Position numbers and translations under genes: made by a program. Of a DNA stretch of 64,000 bases, positions 51,885 to 61,134 are shown piece by piece. This DNA comes from Dorea phocaeensis. Its GTDB lineage: Bacteria; Bacillota; Clostridia; Lachnospirales; Lachnospiraceae. Where the stretch lies: contig NZ_OEPZ01000004.1 in assembly GCF_900240315.1 (NCBI RefSeq), positions 1 through 64,000 on the forward strand, given 5' to 3'. A model generated the notes under the pieces. It made no database searches and had not been told where the DNA came from. It saw only the letters and a program-made list of their open reading frames with translations. Positions within the stretch are counted from its first letter, which is position 1. Each line of letters starts with the position of its first letter.

Positions 51885-51940
51885 GATTGCATTACATGCA
51901 ATCCAAGCCGATAAACGGCTTGCTGTCACATCCGTGACAG
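51885..51940 (+). other. Three consecutive inverted repeats in the murE leader
   Basis: GATTGCAT-TAC-ATGCAATC (51885-51903), CAAGCCG-ATAAA-CGGCTTG (51904-51922) and CTGTCAC-ATCC-GTGACAG (51923-51940) abut one another with no spacer. The first overlaps the likely start point and could be an operator. The other two would be RNA hairpins in the 5' leader, ending about 60 nt before murE. Confidence 0.7.
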
Positions 51941-52001
51941 ATTGTTGCATATGATTTGAGAAAACAGAAGAAGCAAGAAATAGAAGCAGGAGGCAATCAA
52001 T

Positions 52002-53468
52002 ATGAAATTGACACAAATGCTGGAGCGTTTGGAATATGAAGTGGCGCAGGGGAGCGCGGATATAGAAGTGACGGAGTTGGTGAACGATTCCAGAAAAGCG
52101 GGCCCGGGATGCGTCTTTGTCTGTATCAGCGGAGCAGTTTCAGATGGACATTCCTATGTGGAAGATGTGACGGCAAAAGGAGCGGCAGCCGTGATCGTGG
52201 AACGCCCGGTAGAGGCGCCGGAAGGAGTGACGGTCATCCATGTAGATGATACCAGATATGCGCTGGCTCTGATGTCAGCCGCTTATTTTGGATATCCGGC
52301 AGAGAAACTGAAAGTGATTGGAATTACAGGAACCAAGGGAAAGACAACCACAACCTATATGGTGAAATCTATTTTGGAAGGAGTCGGCCATAAGGTGGGA
52401 CTGATTGGTACCATTGAGGCATTGATTGGTGATAAATCTATTCCGGCAAATAATACGACACCGGAATCCTTTACCATCCATCAGTATTTTGCAGAGATGG
52501 TGAAAGAAGGCTGCGACAGCGTTGTGATGGAAGTGTCTTCTCAGGGACTGATGCTGCACCGTACGGCAGGAATTGAATTTGAGATTGGTATTTTTACGAA
52601 TCTTGGAGAAGACCACATTGGTCCGAATGAGCACAAGGATTTCGAGGACTACAAAAGATGTAAAGGGATTCTGTTTACCCAGTGCCGTCTTGGCATCGCA
52701 AACGTAGATGATCAGTGGTATGAAGATGTATTCCAGAATGCGACCTGTAAGGTGGAGACCTTTGGGTTCTCTGAAAAAGCGGATCTTCGGGCAACGAATG
52801 TACAGCATGTGTCCAGGCCGGGCTACCTTGGTGTGAACTACCATGTCAGCGGCCTGATGGACTTTGATGTGGAGATTGACATTCCAGGAGAATTCAGCGT
52901 TTATAATTCGCTGACGGCAATTGCCGTGTGCCGGCATTTTGACGTCCCGGAAGAAAATATCAAGAAGGCGTTAAAGGTGGCGAAGGTAAAGGGCAGAATC
53001 GAGATGGTGAAGGTGTCCGATGATTTTGCATTTATGATTGATTATGCACACAATGCCATGAGTTTGGAAAGTCTTCTGTGCACACTGAGAGATTATCATC
53101 CAAAGCGGATTGTAACCATTTTTGGATGTGGAGGAAACCGCTCCAGAACAAGACGATTTGAGATGGGAGAGGTGGCTGGAAATCTGTCTGATTTTACCAT
53201 CATTACGTCTGATAATCCAAGGTTTGAAGAGCCTCAGGATATTATCAATGATATTATTACGGGAATCAAAAAGACAGATGGAAAATATGTGGATATCTGC
53301 GACCGTAAGGAAGCAATTCGCTATGCTATTGAGCACGGAAAAGAAGGAGATATTATCGTACTGGCAGGCAAGGGACATGAGACTTATCAGGAGATCCGTG
53401 GCGTGAAGTACGATATGGACGACCGCGTTCTGATCAAAGAAGTATTAGAGGAGTTACATGTACGCTGA
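52002..53468 (+). CDS. murE: UDP-MurNAc-tripeptide synthetase (DAP-adding)
   Basis: This 488-aa cytosolic ligase adds the third amino acid to the peptidoglycan precursor using ATP. The ATP loop is 'GITGTKGKTTTTYMVKSIL' (about residues 107-125), with 'TNLGEDHIGPNEHKDFEDY' (about 199-217), 'VKGRIEMVKVSDDFAFMIDYAH' region (about 329-350) and the substrate motif DNPR in 'ITSDNPRFEEPQDI' (about 402). DNPR is the signature of meso-diaminopimelate-specific enzymes. AGGAGGCAATCAAT precedes ATG. It overlaps priA by 11 nt. Confidence 0.95.
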   Translation: MKLTQMLERLEYEVAQGSADIEVTELVNDSRKAGPGCVFVCISGAVSDGHSYVEDVTAKGAAAVIVERPVEAPEGVTVIHVDDTRYALALMSAAYFGYPAEKLKVIGITGTKGKTTTTYMVKSILEGVGHKVGLIGTIEALIGDKSIPANNTTPESFTIHQYFAEMVKEGCDSVVMEVSSQGLMLHRTAGIEFEIGIFTNLGEDHIGPNEHKDFEDYKRCKGILFTQCRLGIANVDDQWYEDVFQNATCKVETFGFSEKADLRATNVQHVSRPGYLGVNYHVSGLMDFDVEIDIPGEFSVYNSLTAIAVCRHFDVPEENIKKALKVAKVKGRIEMVKVSDDFAFMIDYAHNAMSLESLLCTLRDYHPKRIVTIFGCGGNRSRTRRFEMGEVAGNLSDFTIITSDNPRFEEPQDIINDIITGIKKTDGKYVDICDRKEAIRYAIEHGKEGDIIVLAGKGHETYQEIRGVKYDMDDRVLIKEVLEELHVR

Positions 53469-55686
53469 TATTATCATCGATATTACACATGAAAAATTGG
53501 ATAAAGTATTTCAATACCGCATCCCCTCTCATTTAGAGGGGATGCTTAAGGTTGGAACGGAAGTCGTGGTGCCCTTTGGAAGAGGAAATAAGGAGACCAA
53601 AGGGTATGTAACGGCGTTTTCGGATCAGACGGATTACGATGAAGCGAAGATTAAACCGGTACTTAGAGTGGCGGAAGGAAGCATGCAGATTGAAGCAAAG
53701 CTTGTGGCGTTGGCGGCGTGGATGAAGGAGCGTTACGGCGGAACCATGATTCAGGCGTTAAAGACAGTGCTTCCCATTAAGAGAGAAGAACGCAAGCTAA
53801 AGAAGCGGCGCGTACGTCTGCTGTTAAAAGAAGAAGAGGGCAAAGCGCTTCTTGAGGTCTATCTGCATAAGAATCAAAAGGCGAGAGCAAGGCTTCTGGC
53901 TGCTCTTTTGGATCAGCATGAACAGGACTATGAGACTTTGATCAAAAATCTGAATATCAGTCGGTCGGTGGTTCGGGCGCTGGAAGAGCAGAATGTGGTA
54001 GCGATGGTGTCGGAACAGATTTTCCGGAATCCGATCCGACAGGAAAAAAAGCAGGTAGTTCCGGTGGTATTTACGAAGGAGCAGACGGATGCGGTGGAGC
54101 GGTTCTGGCAGGAGTATCGGCAGGGAATTCAGACTACTTATTTGCTCTATGGCGTGACAGGAAGTGGAAAGACGGAAGTATATATGGAGATGATTGCAAG
54201 AGTGCTTGCGCAGGGAAAGCAGGCGATTGTGCTGATCCCGGAGATTGCACTGACCTATCAGACGGTGATGCGCTTCTACAGCCGATTTGGAGACCGGGTA
54301 TCCATTTTGAATTCCAGGATGTCTCAGGGTGAGCGGTATGACCAGATGGAGCGAGTGAAAGCAGGGGAAGTGGATGTGATGATTGGACCAAGGTCAGCCT
54401 TGTTTACACCGTTTTCTAATTTGGGACTGATTGTGATTGATGAAGAGCATGAGACGACCTATAAAAGCGAGCAGGTACCGAGATTTCACGCTAGAGAGAC
54501 CGCCTGGGAAAGGGCGCGAAATGAGGGGGCAAGCCTGGTGCTGGGCTCGGCCACCCCGTCATTGGAAGCGTTTTCGGCGTGTGAGCGGGGAGAATGCCAG
54601 CTTTTGAAGCTGACGCAGCGCACCGGGACGGCAAAACTTCCTTCTGTTTATGTAGCAGATATGCGAGAGGAATTAAAAAGAGGAAACCGCTCAATTTTAA
54701 GTGATCATCTTCGGGAATTGATGGAAGATAGGCTTAATAGGAAAGAGCAGGTGATTCTGTTTTTGAACCGGAGAGGGTATGCGGGGTTCATTTCCTGCCG
54801 CTCCTGCGGGTACGTCGTGAAGTGTCCGCATTGTGACGTGTCCTTATCTTCCCACCGGGGAGGCAGACTGGTCTGCCATTACTGCGGATATGAGGAGCCT
54901 ATGATACAGAACTGTCCTTCCTGCGGATCCCATTTTATCGGGGGATTTCGGGCGGGAACGCAGCAGATCGAGGAACTAGTAAAGCGACAGTTTCCACAAG
55001 CCAGGGTGCTTCGTATGGATATGGATACGACCAAAAATAAGGACGGGCACGAGAAGATTCTGGAAACCTTTGAAAATGGCGGAGCAGATATTTTGATTGG
55101 AACCCAGATGATCGTGAAAGGACATGATTTCCCGAATGTAACACTGGTGGGGATTTTGGCGGCAGATCTATCTTTGTATTCGGATGATTATCGCTCGGCG
55201 GAACGTACTTTTCAGCTTTTGACTCAGGCAGCAGGACGGGCAGGAAGAGGCAAACGGGAAGGCGAGGTTGTGATTCAGACCTACAGCCCGGAACATTATA
55301 GTATTGAAAAAGCGGCGGCACAGGATTATGAAGGGTTCTATCAAGAAGAAATGAATTACCGGGAACTGATGGGATATCCTCCGGCGGAGCATCTTATGGC
55401 GGTGCTGATGATGGGAGCGGAAGAAGAGCACCTTGCGCTTGCTGCAAAATATCTGAAGGAGTATACGCTTCGGATTGACCGGGAACAGAAGCTGCAGGTG
55501 ATTGGACCGGCAAGTCCGTATGTAGGAAAGGTAAACGATGTATATCGGAAGGTGTTGTATCTGAAATGCGAGACGATAGATCCACTGATTGACGCCAAAA
55601 ATAAGATGGAAAAATATATTGAGATCAACCGGGGGTTTCAGTCCATTCGAATCCAATTTGATTTGGATCCGATGAATATTTTTTAA
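53458..55686 (+). CDS. priA: Primosomal replication helicase PriA
   Basis: This 742-aa 3'-5' helicase restarts stalled replication forks. An N-terminal fork-binding domain (about 1-100) is followed by the helicase with Walker A 'GVTGSGKTEVYMEM' (about 226-239), DEEH box 'LIVIDEEHETTYKSEQVPRFH' (about 325-345) and 'VLGSATPSLEAFSA'. The eight-Cys zinc-binding insert is 'CRSCGYVVKCPHCDVS' and 'CHYCGYEE...CPSCGSHF' (about 446-490). The C-terminal helicase motif is 'LLTQAAGRAGRGKREGEV'. The frame begins inside murE. Nearby def-fmt-rsmB is a typical arrangement. Confidence 0.95.
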   Translation: MYADIIIDITHEKLDKVFQYRIPSHLEGMLKVGTEVVVPFGRGNKETKGYVTAFSDQTDYDEAKIKPVLRVAEGSMQIEAKLVALAAWMKERYGGTMIQALKTVLPIKREERKLKKRRVRLLLKEEEGKALLEVYLHKNQKARARLLAALLDQHEQDYETLIKNLNISRSVVRALEEQNVVAMVSEQIFRNPIRQEKKQVVPVVFTKEQTDAVERFWQEYRQGIQTTYLLYGVTGSGKTEVYMEMIARVLAQGKQAIVLIPEIALTYQTVMRFYSRFGDRVSILNSRMSQGERYDQMERVKAGEVDVMIGPRSALFTPFSNLGLIVIDEEHETTYKSEQVPRFHARETAWERARNEGASLVLGSATPSLEAFSACERGECQLLKLTQRTGTAKLPSVYVADMREELKRGNRSILSDHLRELMEDRLNRKEQVILFLNRRGYAGFISCRSCGYVVKCPHCDVSLSSHRGGRLVCHYCGYEEPMIQNCPSCGSHFIGGFRAGTQQIEELVKRQFPQARVLRMDMDTTKNKDGHEKILETFENGGADILIGTQMIVKGHDFPNVTLVGILAADLSLYSDDYRSAERTFQLLTQAAGRAGRGKREGEVVIQTYSPEHYSIEKAAAQDYEGFYQEEMNYRELMGYPPAEHLMAVLMMGAEEEHLALAAKYLKEYTLRIDREQKLQVIGPASPYVGKVNDVYRKVLYLKCETIDPLIDAKNKMEKYIEINRGFQSIRIQFDLDPMNIF

Positions 55687-55751
55687 AGATAAAGTAACAG
55701 CAAATATTTTGAAGCGTGATGGATCAAATGTAAGAAGAGAAGGAGAAGAAA

Positions 55752-56225
55752 ATGGCAATAAGAACAATTAGAGAATACGGCGATGAAGTGTTGGAAAAAG
55801 AGTGTAAGGAAGTAACGAAGGTGAGTCTTCGTACGAAGATTTTGATTAACGATATGCTGGACACCATGTACGAGGCAATGGGAGTCGGACTGGCGGCGCC
55901 ACAGGTAGGAATCCTGAAACGAATTGTGGTGATCGATATAGGGGAAGGCCCGATTGTGCTGATCAATCCAGAGATTATTGAGACGGCGGGGGAGCAGACC
56001 GGAGAGGAAGGCTGCTTAAGCGTACCGGGGAAATCCGGCTTGGTGACAAGACCGAACTATGTAAAGGTCAGAGCATACGATGAAGATATGGAAGAGGTTG
56101 AATACGAAGGGGAAGGACTCTTAGCCAGAGCATTTTGCCATGAGATCGACCATTTGTCTGGAAAGCTGTATGTAGATCTGGTAGAAGGAGAGCTTCACGA
56201 AGTAAATTACGGGGAGGAAGATTAG
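55752..56225 (+). CDS. def: Peptide deformylase
   Basis: This 157-aa metalloenzyme removes the formyl group from new proteins. All three motifs are present: '[14 protein letters not shown]' (about residues 43-56), '[12 protein letters not shown]' with the metal Cys (about 87-98), and '[15 protein letters not shown]' with the metal His pair (about 129-143). Motif 3 has Ser where Asn is more usual, a tolerated change. GGAGAAGAAA precedes ATG. fmt starts directly after the stop. Confidence 0.96.
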   Translation: MAIRTIREYGDEVLEKECKEVTKVSLRTKILINDMLDTMYEAMGVGLAAPQVGILKRIVVIDIGEGPIVLINPEIIETAGEQTGEEGCLSVPGKSGLVTRPNYVKVRAYDEDMEEVEYEGEGLLARAFCHEIDHLSGKLYVDLVEGELHEVNYGEED

Positions 56226-57164
56226 ATGAAAGTCATATTCATGGGAACACCAGACTTCTCAGTGGGCACTTTGGAGGCGTTAATTGAGGCTGGGCATGAG
56301 GTGGTCCTGGCTGTAACGCAGCCGGATAAACCCAAGGGAAGAGGCGGCAAGATGCAGTATCCGCCAGTGAAAGAAACGGCGCTGGAACATGGGATTCCGG
56401 TATTCCAGCCAAAGAAGATCAGAGATCCGCAGGCGATTGCGGAGCTTGAGAAGTATTCGGCAGATGTGATGGTGGTGATTGCTTTTGGTCAGATTTTGCC
56501 AAAGCAAATTCTGGAAATGACACCTTATGGCTGTATCAATGTTCATGCATCTTTGCTTCCGAAGTATCGGGGAGCTGCGCCGATTCAGTGGGCGGTGATC
56601 AATGGAGAAGAAGTGTCTGGCGTTACTACGATGCAGATGGATGAAGGGCTGGACACCGGTGATATGCTTTTGAAGACGGAATTTACGCTGGATAAAAAAG
56701 AGACTGGCGGAAGTCTCCATGACAAGCTGGCAAAAGCTGGCGCAGACCTGTGTGTGGAGACCTTACGGGCGCTGGAAAATCAAACGGCTGTGTGGGAAAA
56801 GCAAGGGGAGAGCCCGACACCGTACGCTTCTATGCTTGATAAAAAGCTAGGAGACATTGACTGGAATCAGGAGGCGAAAGCAATTGAACGCTTGATTCGA
56901 GGCTTGAATCCATGGCCAAGCGCTTACACCGATTGGGATGGTAAGGTGATGAAGATTTGGGACGCAGATGTGGTGGAAGAAGATTCGAACGAAGCGCCGG
57001 GAACGATCGTTAAGGTGGAGAAAGGCGGATTCTATGTACAGACCGGAAAAGGATTTTTAAAGGTGCTTTCTCTGCAGATTCCAGGAAAAAAACGGATGGA
57101 TGCAGGAGCCTTTTTAAGAGGGTATGAGATCAAAGAGGGAACCGTGTTGACACAGAAGAAGTAG
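56226..57164 (+). CDS. fmt: Methionyl-tRNA formyltransferase
   Basis: This 312-aa enzyme formylates Met-tRNAi using 10-formyl-tetrahydrofolate. The N-terminus 'KVIFMGTPDFSVGTLEALIE', 'QPDKPKGRGGKMQYPPVKE' (about 36-54), the formyl-transfer loop 'NVHASLLPKYRGAAPIQWAV' (about 107-126) and 'GVTTMQMDEGLDTGDML' (about 132-148) are diagnostic. A C-terminal OB-fold tRNA-binding domain starts near residue 205. The start codon immediately follows the def stop, GGGGAGGAAG being the ribosome site inside def. Confidence 0.97.
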   Translation: MKVIFMGTPDFSVGTLEALIEAGHEVVLAVTQPDKPKGRGGKMQYPPVKETALEHGIPVFQPKKIRDPQAIAELEKYSADVMVVIAFGQILPKQILEMTPYGCINVHASLLPKYRGAAPIQWAVINGEEVSGVTTMQMDEGLDTGDMLLKTEFTLDKKETGGSLHDKLAKAGADLCVETLRALENQTAVWEKQGESPTPYASMLDKKLGDIDWNQEAKAIERLIRGLNPWPSAYTDWDGKVMKIWDADVVEEDSNEAPGTIVKVEKGGFYVQTGKGFLKVLSLQIPGKKRMDAGAFLRGYEIKEGTVLTQKK

Positions 57165-57272
57165 GCATATCTGAGTAAATTATGAATAATTGTTAAATTT
57201 GTATGAAAAGCAGTTATTTCCGATGATTTTCATATATAATGCTTATTATATACGCAGGAGGTGTAAATCATT

Positions 57273-57974
57273 ATGTATTATCCAATGTACTTTGATCCCA
57301 CATATATACTGGTTTTGATCGGTGTGATCATCTGTCTGGTGGCATCCGCCAAAATGAATGCGACTTTCAGCAAGTATTCCAGAATTCGTAATCATTCCGG
57401 AATGACAGGCCGGGAGGCGGCGGAGGTTATTCTGCACCGGGTAGGAATCTACGATGTGCGGATCGAACATGTATCGGGAAGACTGACGGATCACTATGAT
57501 CCAACATCAAAGGTGCTGCGTCTGTCGGATGCAACTTATAATTCGACTTCTGTGGCAGCGCTTGGAGTTGCAGCCCATGAATGCGGACACGCTATGCAGC
57601 ATGCAACAGCTTATGCGCCGCTTCGGTTTCGGGGAGCGCTGGTTCCGGTTGCCAACTTCGGAAGCGCCATTGCATGGCCTTTGATTCTGGTAGGACTGTT
57701 TCTGACAGGCAACACGTCCAGTTTGATTTTGAATCTTGGGATTTTAGCATTTTCCCTGGCAGTATTATTCCAGCTTGTAACGCTTCCGGTTGAGTTTAAT
57801 GCATCCAACCGTGCAGTGAGAGTACTGGGAAGCAGCGGACTTCTTTATCCGGAAGAACTTCAGGATACACGGAAGGTTCTGACGGCAGCGGCTTTGACGT
57901 ATGTCGCAGGAGCAGCTTCTGCAATTTTGCAGCTGCTTAGAATTCTTCTTTTGACCAGCGATAGAAGAGATTAA
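57273..57974 (+). CDS. Membrane zinc metallopeptidase (Zn_peptidase_2)
   Basis: This 233-aa membrane protein has an N-terminal helix (about 8-28), the HExxH-like zinc motif 'ALGVAAHECGHAMQHATAY' (about residues 100-118), then two or three further membrane helices (about 130-180 and 205-228). 'HVSGRLTDHYDPTSKVLRLS' is a family hallmark near residue 69. The family is widespread in Firmicutes and its substrate is unknown. It lies in the def-fmt-rsmB run. AGGAGGTG precedes ATG. Confidence 0.9.
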   Translation: MYYPMYFDPTYILVLIGVIICLVASAKMNATFSKYSRIRNHSGMTGREAAEVILHRVGIYDVRIEHVSGRLTDHYDPTSKVLRLSDATYNSTSVAALGVAAHECGHAMQHATAYAPLRFRGALVPVANFGSAIAWPLILVGLFLTGNTSSLILNLGILAFSLAVLFQLVTLPVEFNASNRAVRVLGSSGLLYPEELQDTRKVLTAAALTYVAGAASAILQLLRILLLTSDRRD

Positions 57975-58039
57975 AAAGAGTGTCAGAAGATAAGAAAAGA
58001 TAAGGGAAGAGAGAAAAGGATACACATGGAGGAGAGAAG

Positions 58040-59350
58040 ATGGCAGCATCGGTAAGCGGGCGTGACCTTGTGCTGGAGGCGCTGCTCATGATTACAAGAG
58101 ATGGCGAATACAGCCATATTGTTCTGAAAAATATTCTTGATACACATCAATATCTAGATAAAAAAGAGCGTGCGTTTATCACGAGAGTGGTAAATGGCAC
58201 GCTTGAACGCATGATAGAGCTTGACTATATTATCAATCAGTTTTCCAAGGTAAAAGTGCAGAAGATGAAGCCGGTGATCCGCTGTATTTTAAGAAGCGCC
58301 GTGTATCAGATGCGATATATGGACAGTGTGCCGGATTCCGCTATCTGCAATGAAGCGGTAAAGCTGGCGGTGAAGCGGGGATTTTCCGGATTGAAAGGAT
58401 TTGTGAACGGGGTGCTTCGGACAATCAGCCGGAAGAAGCAGGAGATTGTTATGCCGGATAGAGAGGATAAGGAGAGTTACCTGTCGGTAATCTATTCGCT
58501 TCCGAAGTGGCTGGTGGGTCACTGGCTGAAGGAATATGGAGAAGAAGCTGTGGAGCAGATGGGAACTGCATTTCTTCAGGCGGCGCCGACAACGGTGCGG
58601 TTGAATCTAAACCGGATGGAGAAGGAAGACATTCTGAAGCTGTTGAAAGAAGAAGAGGTGACGGTTTCAGAGGTTCCGGGGATGCCAGAGGCATTATATC
58701 TGTCGGGGTATGATTATCTGGCAGGGCTTCCGAGTTTTAGAGAGGGATTTTATCAGGTGCAGGATCAAAGTTCCATGCAGGTAGCAAAGCTTGCAGATCC
58801 ACAGCCGGGAGATTATGTGATTGACGTGTGTGCGGCGCCCGGAGGGAAGGCAATTCATATGGCCGAATTGCTAAAAGGGAGCGGACACGTAGAAGCGAGA
58901 GATTTGACGGAATATAAAACGCAGAAAATATGGGAAAATGTAGAGCGAAGTGGGCTTTCCAATATCAGCGTAGTCTGTCAAGATGCGCTTTTGAAGACGG
59001 AAGCATCGATAGAGAAAGCGGATATTTTGATTGCGGATCTTCCTTGTTCCGGTCTTGGCGTACTGGGCAGAAAGCCGGATTTAAAATATCGGGTTACCAA
59101 GGAAGATTTGACGGAGTTACAGAACCTGCAGCGTAGCATTCTGCAGGTGGTAAAAGACTATGTGAAGCCAGGGGGAAGGCTGCTGTACAGCACTTGTACC
59201 ATAAACCGTGGAGAAAACGAAGAGAACGCCGGATGGTTTGCAGAAAACTTTAAAGAGTACCATCTGGTATCCCAGCGGCAGATGATGCCGGGGCGTGACG
59301 GCGGGGATGGCTTCTACATCGCCGTATTTCAGAAGGAGAATCATGAGTAA
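58040..59350 (+). CDS. rsmB: 16S rRNA m5C967 methyltransferase
   Basis: This 436-aa SAM-dependent enzyme has an N-terminal NusB-like RNA-binding domain (about 1-140), a linker, and a Rossmann methyltransferase. SAM motif I is 'YVIDVCAAPGGKAIHMAELL' (about 255-274), the motif IV Cys is in 'ADLPCSGLGVLGRKPDLKYR' (about 333-352) and the motif VI Cys in 'LLYSTCTINRGENEEN' (about 382-397). It starts behind GGAGGAGAG. The stop overlaps the rlmN start by 8 nt. Confidence 0.95.
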   Translation: MAASVSGRDLVLEALLMITRDGEYSHIVLKNILDTHQYLDKKERAFITRVVNGTLERMIELDYIINQFSKVKVQKMKPVIRCILRSAVYQMRYMDSVPDSAICNEAVKLAVKRGFSGLKGFVNGVLRTISRKKQEIVMPDREDKESYLSVIYSLPKWLVGHWLKEYGEEAVEQMGTAFLQAAPTTVRLNLNRMEKEDILKLLKEEEVTVSEVPGMPEALYLSGYDYLAGLPSFREGFYQVQDQSSMQVAKLADPQPGDYVIDVCAAPGGKAIHMAELLKGSGHVEARDLTEYKTQKIWENVERSGLSNISVVCQDALLKTEASIEKADILIADLPCSGLGVLGRKPDLKYRVTKEDLTELQNLQRSILQVVKDYVKPGGRLLYSTCTINRGENEENAGWFAENFKEYHLVSQRQMMPGRDGGDGFYIAVFQKENHE

Positions 59351-60413
59351 AAAAGATATATGTTCCTATAGTTATGAAGAATTACAGATGGAGATGAAAT
59401 TGGCCGGCGAGAAGGCGTTTCGGGCAAAGCAGATTTATGAATGGCTGCATGTGAAGCTGGCAGACCGGTTTGAAGACATGACAAACCTGTCCAAAGGACT
59501 GCGGGAGAAGCTGGATGCAGAGTATGAGATCGCCCGAGTTAGGATGGTGGATCATCAGATCTCTAAGGTGGATCCGACGGAGAAGTTCTTGTTTGAACTG
59601 GCAGATGGCAATATGATTGAAAGTGTACTGATGAAGTATGAGTATGGGAATTCGGTGTGCATTTCTTCACAAGTCGGCTGTCGGATGGGGTGTAGATTTT
59701 GTGCTTCGACGATCGGTGGATTGGAGAGGAATTTAAAGCCTTCCGAGATGCTGCGTCAGATTTATCATATTCAGAAAATGACCGGAGAACGGGTATCCAA
59801 TGTAGTGATTATGGGGACGGGAGAACCTCTTGATAATTATGATAATTTTGTGAAGTTCATACATATGTTGAGTGATGAACACGGGCTTCATATCAGCCAG
59901 CGCAATATTACGGCCTCTACCTGTGGCATTGTGCCGAATATGAAGAGGCTGGCAGAAGAGGGACTGCAGATTACGCTGGCGCTTTCCCTGCACGGATCCA
60001 GTCAGGAAAAGCGAAAAGCACTGATGCCGGTGGCAAATAAGTACGATCTTGGAGAAGTACTGGATGCCTGTGATCTGTATTTTGAAAAGACGGGAAGGCG
60101 AATCACTTTTGAATACAGTCTGGTGGAAGGGGTGAACGATCAGCCGGATGATGTGAAAGGGCTGACGGAAATTTTAAAACATCGGAACTGTCATTTGAAT
60201 CTGATCCCGGTTAATCCGATCAAAGAACGGGATTACCGCAGACCGAACCGCAAAAATGCGGTGGAATTCAAAAATAAACTTGAAAAAAACGGAATTAATG
60301 TTACTATAAGAAGGGAAAGAGGCTCTGATATTGACGGAGCCTGCGGTCAGTTGCGCAGACGCCATGCTGCCGCAAATGAAGGAGAGCCAGATGAAAATAT
60401 ATGCAATGACTGA
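59343..60413 (+). CDS. rlmN: 23S rRNA/tRNA A2 methyltransferase RlmN
   Basis: This 356-aa radical SAM methyltransferase makes m2A2503 in 23S rRNA and m2A37 in tRNAs. The 4Fe-4S motif CxxxCxxC is 'QVGCRMGCRFCASTIGGL' (about residues 107-124), followed by 'VVIMGTGEPLDNYDN' and 'ASTCGIVPNMKRLAEEG'. The mechanistic Cys is near the C-terminus in 'SDIDGACGQLRRRHA'. ATG 59343 overlaps the rsmB stop, with AGAAGGAG as the ribosome site, so it is preferred over TTG/ATG further upstream. It overlaps the phosphatase gene by 23 nt. Confidence 0.96.
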   Translation: MSKKDICSYSYEELQMEMKLAGEKAFRAKQIYEWLHVKLADRFEDMTNLSKGLREKLDAEYEIARVRMVDHQISKVDPTEKFLFELADGNMIESVLMKYEYGNSVCISSQVGCRMGCRFCASTIGGLERNLKPSEMLRQIYHIQKMTGERVSNVVIMGTGEPLDNYDNFVKFIHMLSDEHGLHISQRNITASTCGIVPNMKRLAEEGLQITLALSLHGSSQEKRKALMPVANKYDLGEVLDACDLYFEKTGRRITFEYSLVEGVNDQPDDVKGLTEILKHRNCHLNLIPVNPIKERDYRRPNRKNAVEFKNKLEKNGINVTIRRERGSDIDGACGQLRRRHAAANEGEPDENICND

Positions 60414-61134
60414 TGTGGGAAGAAAACGTGAAGTCAATCAGGACTATGTATACGTGACAGATAAGCCGGTGGGACCATTTCCGAACCTGCTTGTGGTTGC
60501 CGATGGAATGGGTGGACACAAGGCGGGGGATTTTGCGTCTAAATATACAGTGGGTGTGCTGCGGGATGAACTTGCGCAGACGCCGCTTGATAAGCCGGAA
60601 GAGATTCTTCGCACCGTAGTCGGCATTGCGAACCATAAATTAATCGAAGCTGCATCTACCGATGTGAAGCTAGAAGGAATGGGAACGACGCTGGTAGCAG
60701 CAACTGTTGTTGGCAATACGCTGTATTTTGCCAATGTGGGAGACAGCAGACTCTACCTTATTAATGATAAGATCCGTCAGCTTTCCAAAGATCACTCTTT
60801 GGTAGAGGAGATGGTGCGCCTTGGCGGTATTAAAGCCGAGGAAGCTAAAAATCATCCGGATAAGAACATCATCACCCGAGCAATCGGTGTGAAAGAGGAT
60901 GTGGAGGCAGATATTTACGAATACCGTCTGAAAAAGGGAGATATCATTTTGATGTGTACAGACGGACTCAGCAATATGGTGGAAGATGAAGATATGTTTG
61001 ACATTGTTAAGGGAGCACGAGATATTGTTGAGGCAGTGCAGATGTTGATAGAAAAAGCAAACAGCAATGGCGGGAGAGATAACATAGGGGTTGTTATGGC
61101 AGAGCCACTTGCGGATGAGGTGAGTGTATGGTAA
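60391..61134 (+). CDS. stp: PP2C-family Ser/Thr phosphatase (PrpC/Stp)
   Basis: This 247-aa Mn-dependent phosphatase reverses phosphorylation by the PASTA kinase encoded next. Metal motifs are 'MTDVGRKREVNQDYVYV' (about 5-21), 'VVADGMGGHKAGDFAS' (about 36-51), 'FANVGDSRLYLIND' (about 112-125) and 'LMCTDGLSNMVED' plus 'GGRDNIGVVMAEP' near the C-terminus. AAGGAGAGCCAG precedes ATG 60391. It overlaps rlmN (23 nt) and pknB (7 nt), showing tight coupling. Confidence 0.95.
   Translation: MKIYAMTDVGRKREVNQDYVYVTDKPVGPFPNLLVVADGMGGHKAGDFASKYTVGVLRDELAQTPLDKPEEILRTVVGIANHKLIEAASTDVKLEGMGTTLVAATVVGNTLYFANVGDSRLYLINDKIRQLSKDHSLVEEMVRLGGIKAEEAKNHPDKNIITRAIGVKEDVEADIYEYRLKKGDIILMCTDGLSNMVEDEDMFDIVKGARDIVEAVQMLIEKANSNGGRDNIGVVMAEPLADEVSVW

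Noticed and set aside
52275-52937. 220-codon minus-strand ORF inside murE
   Set aside because: Shadow of a well-conserved gene; His/Arg/Phe-rich and without start signals. Many similar shadows (e.g. 62117-62725, 55168-55767) were dropped for the same reason.
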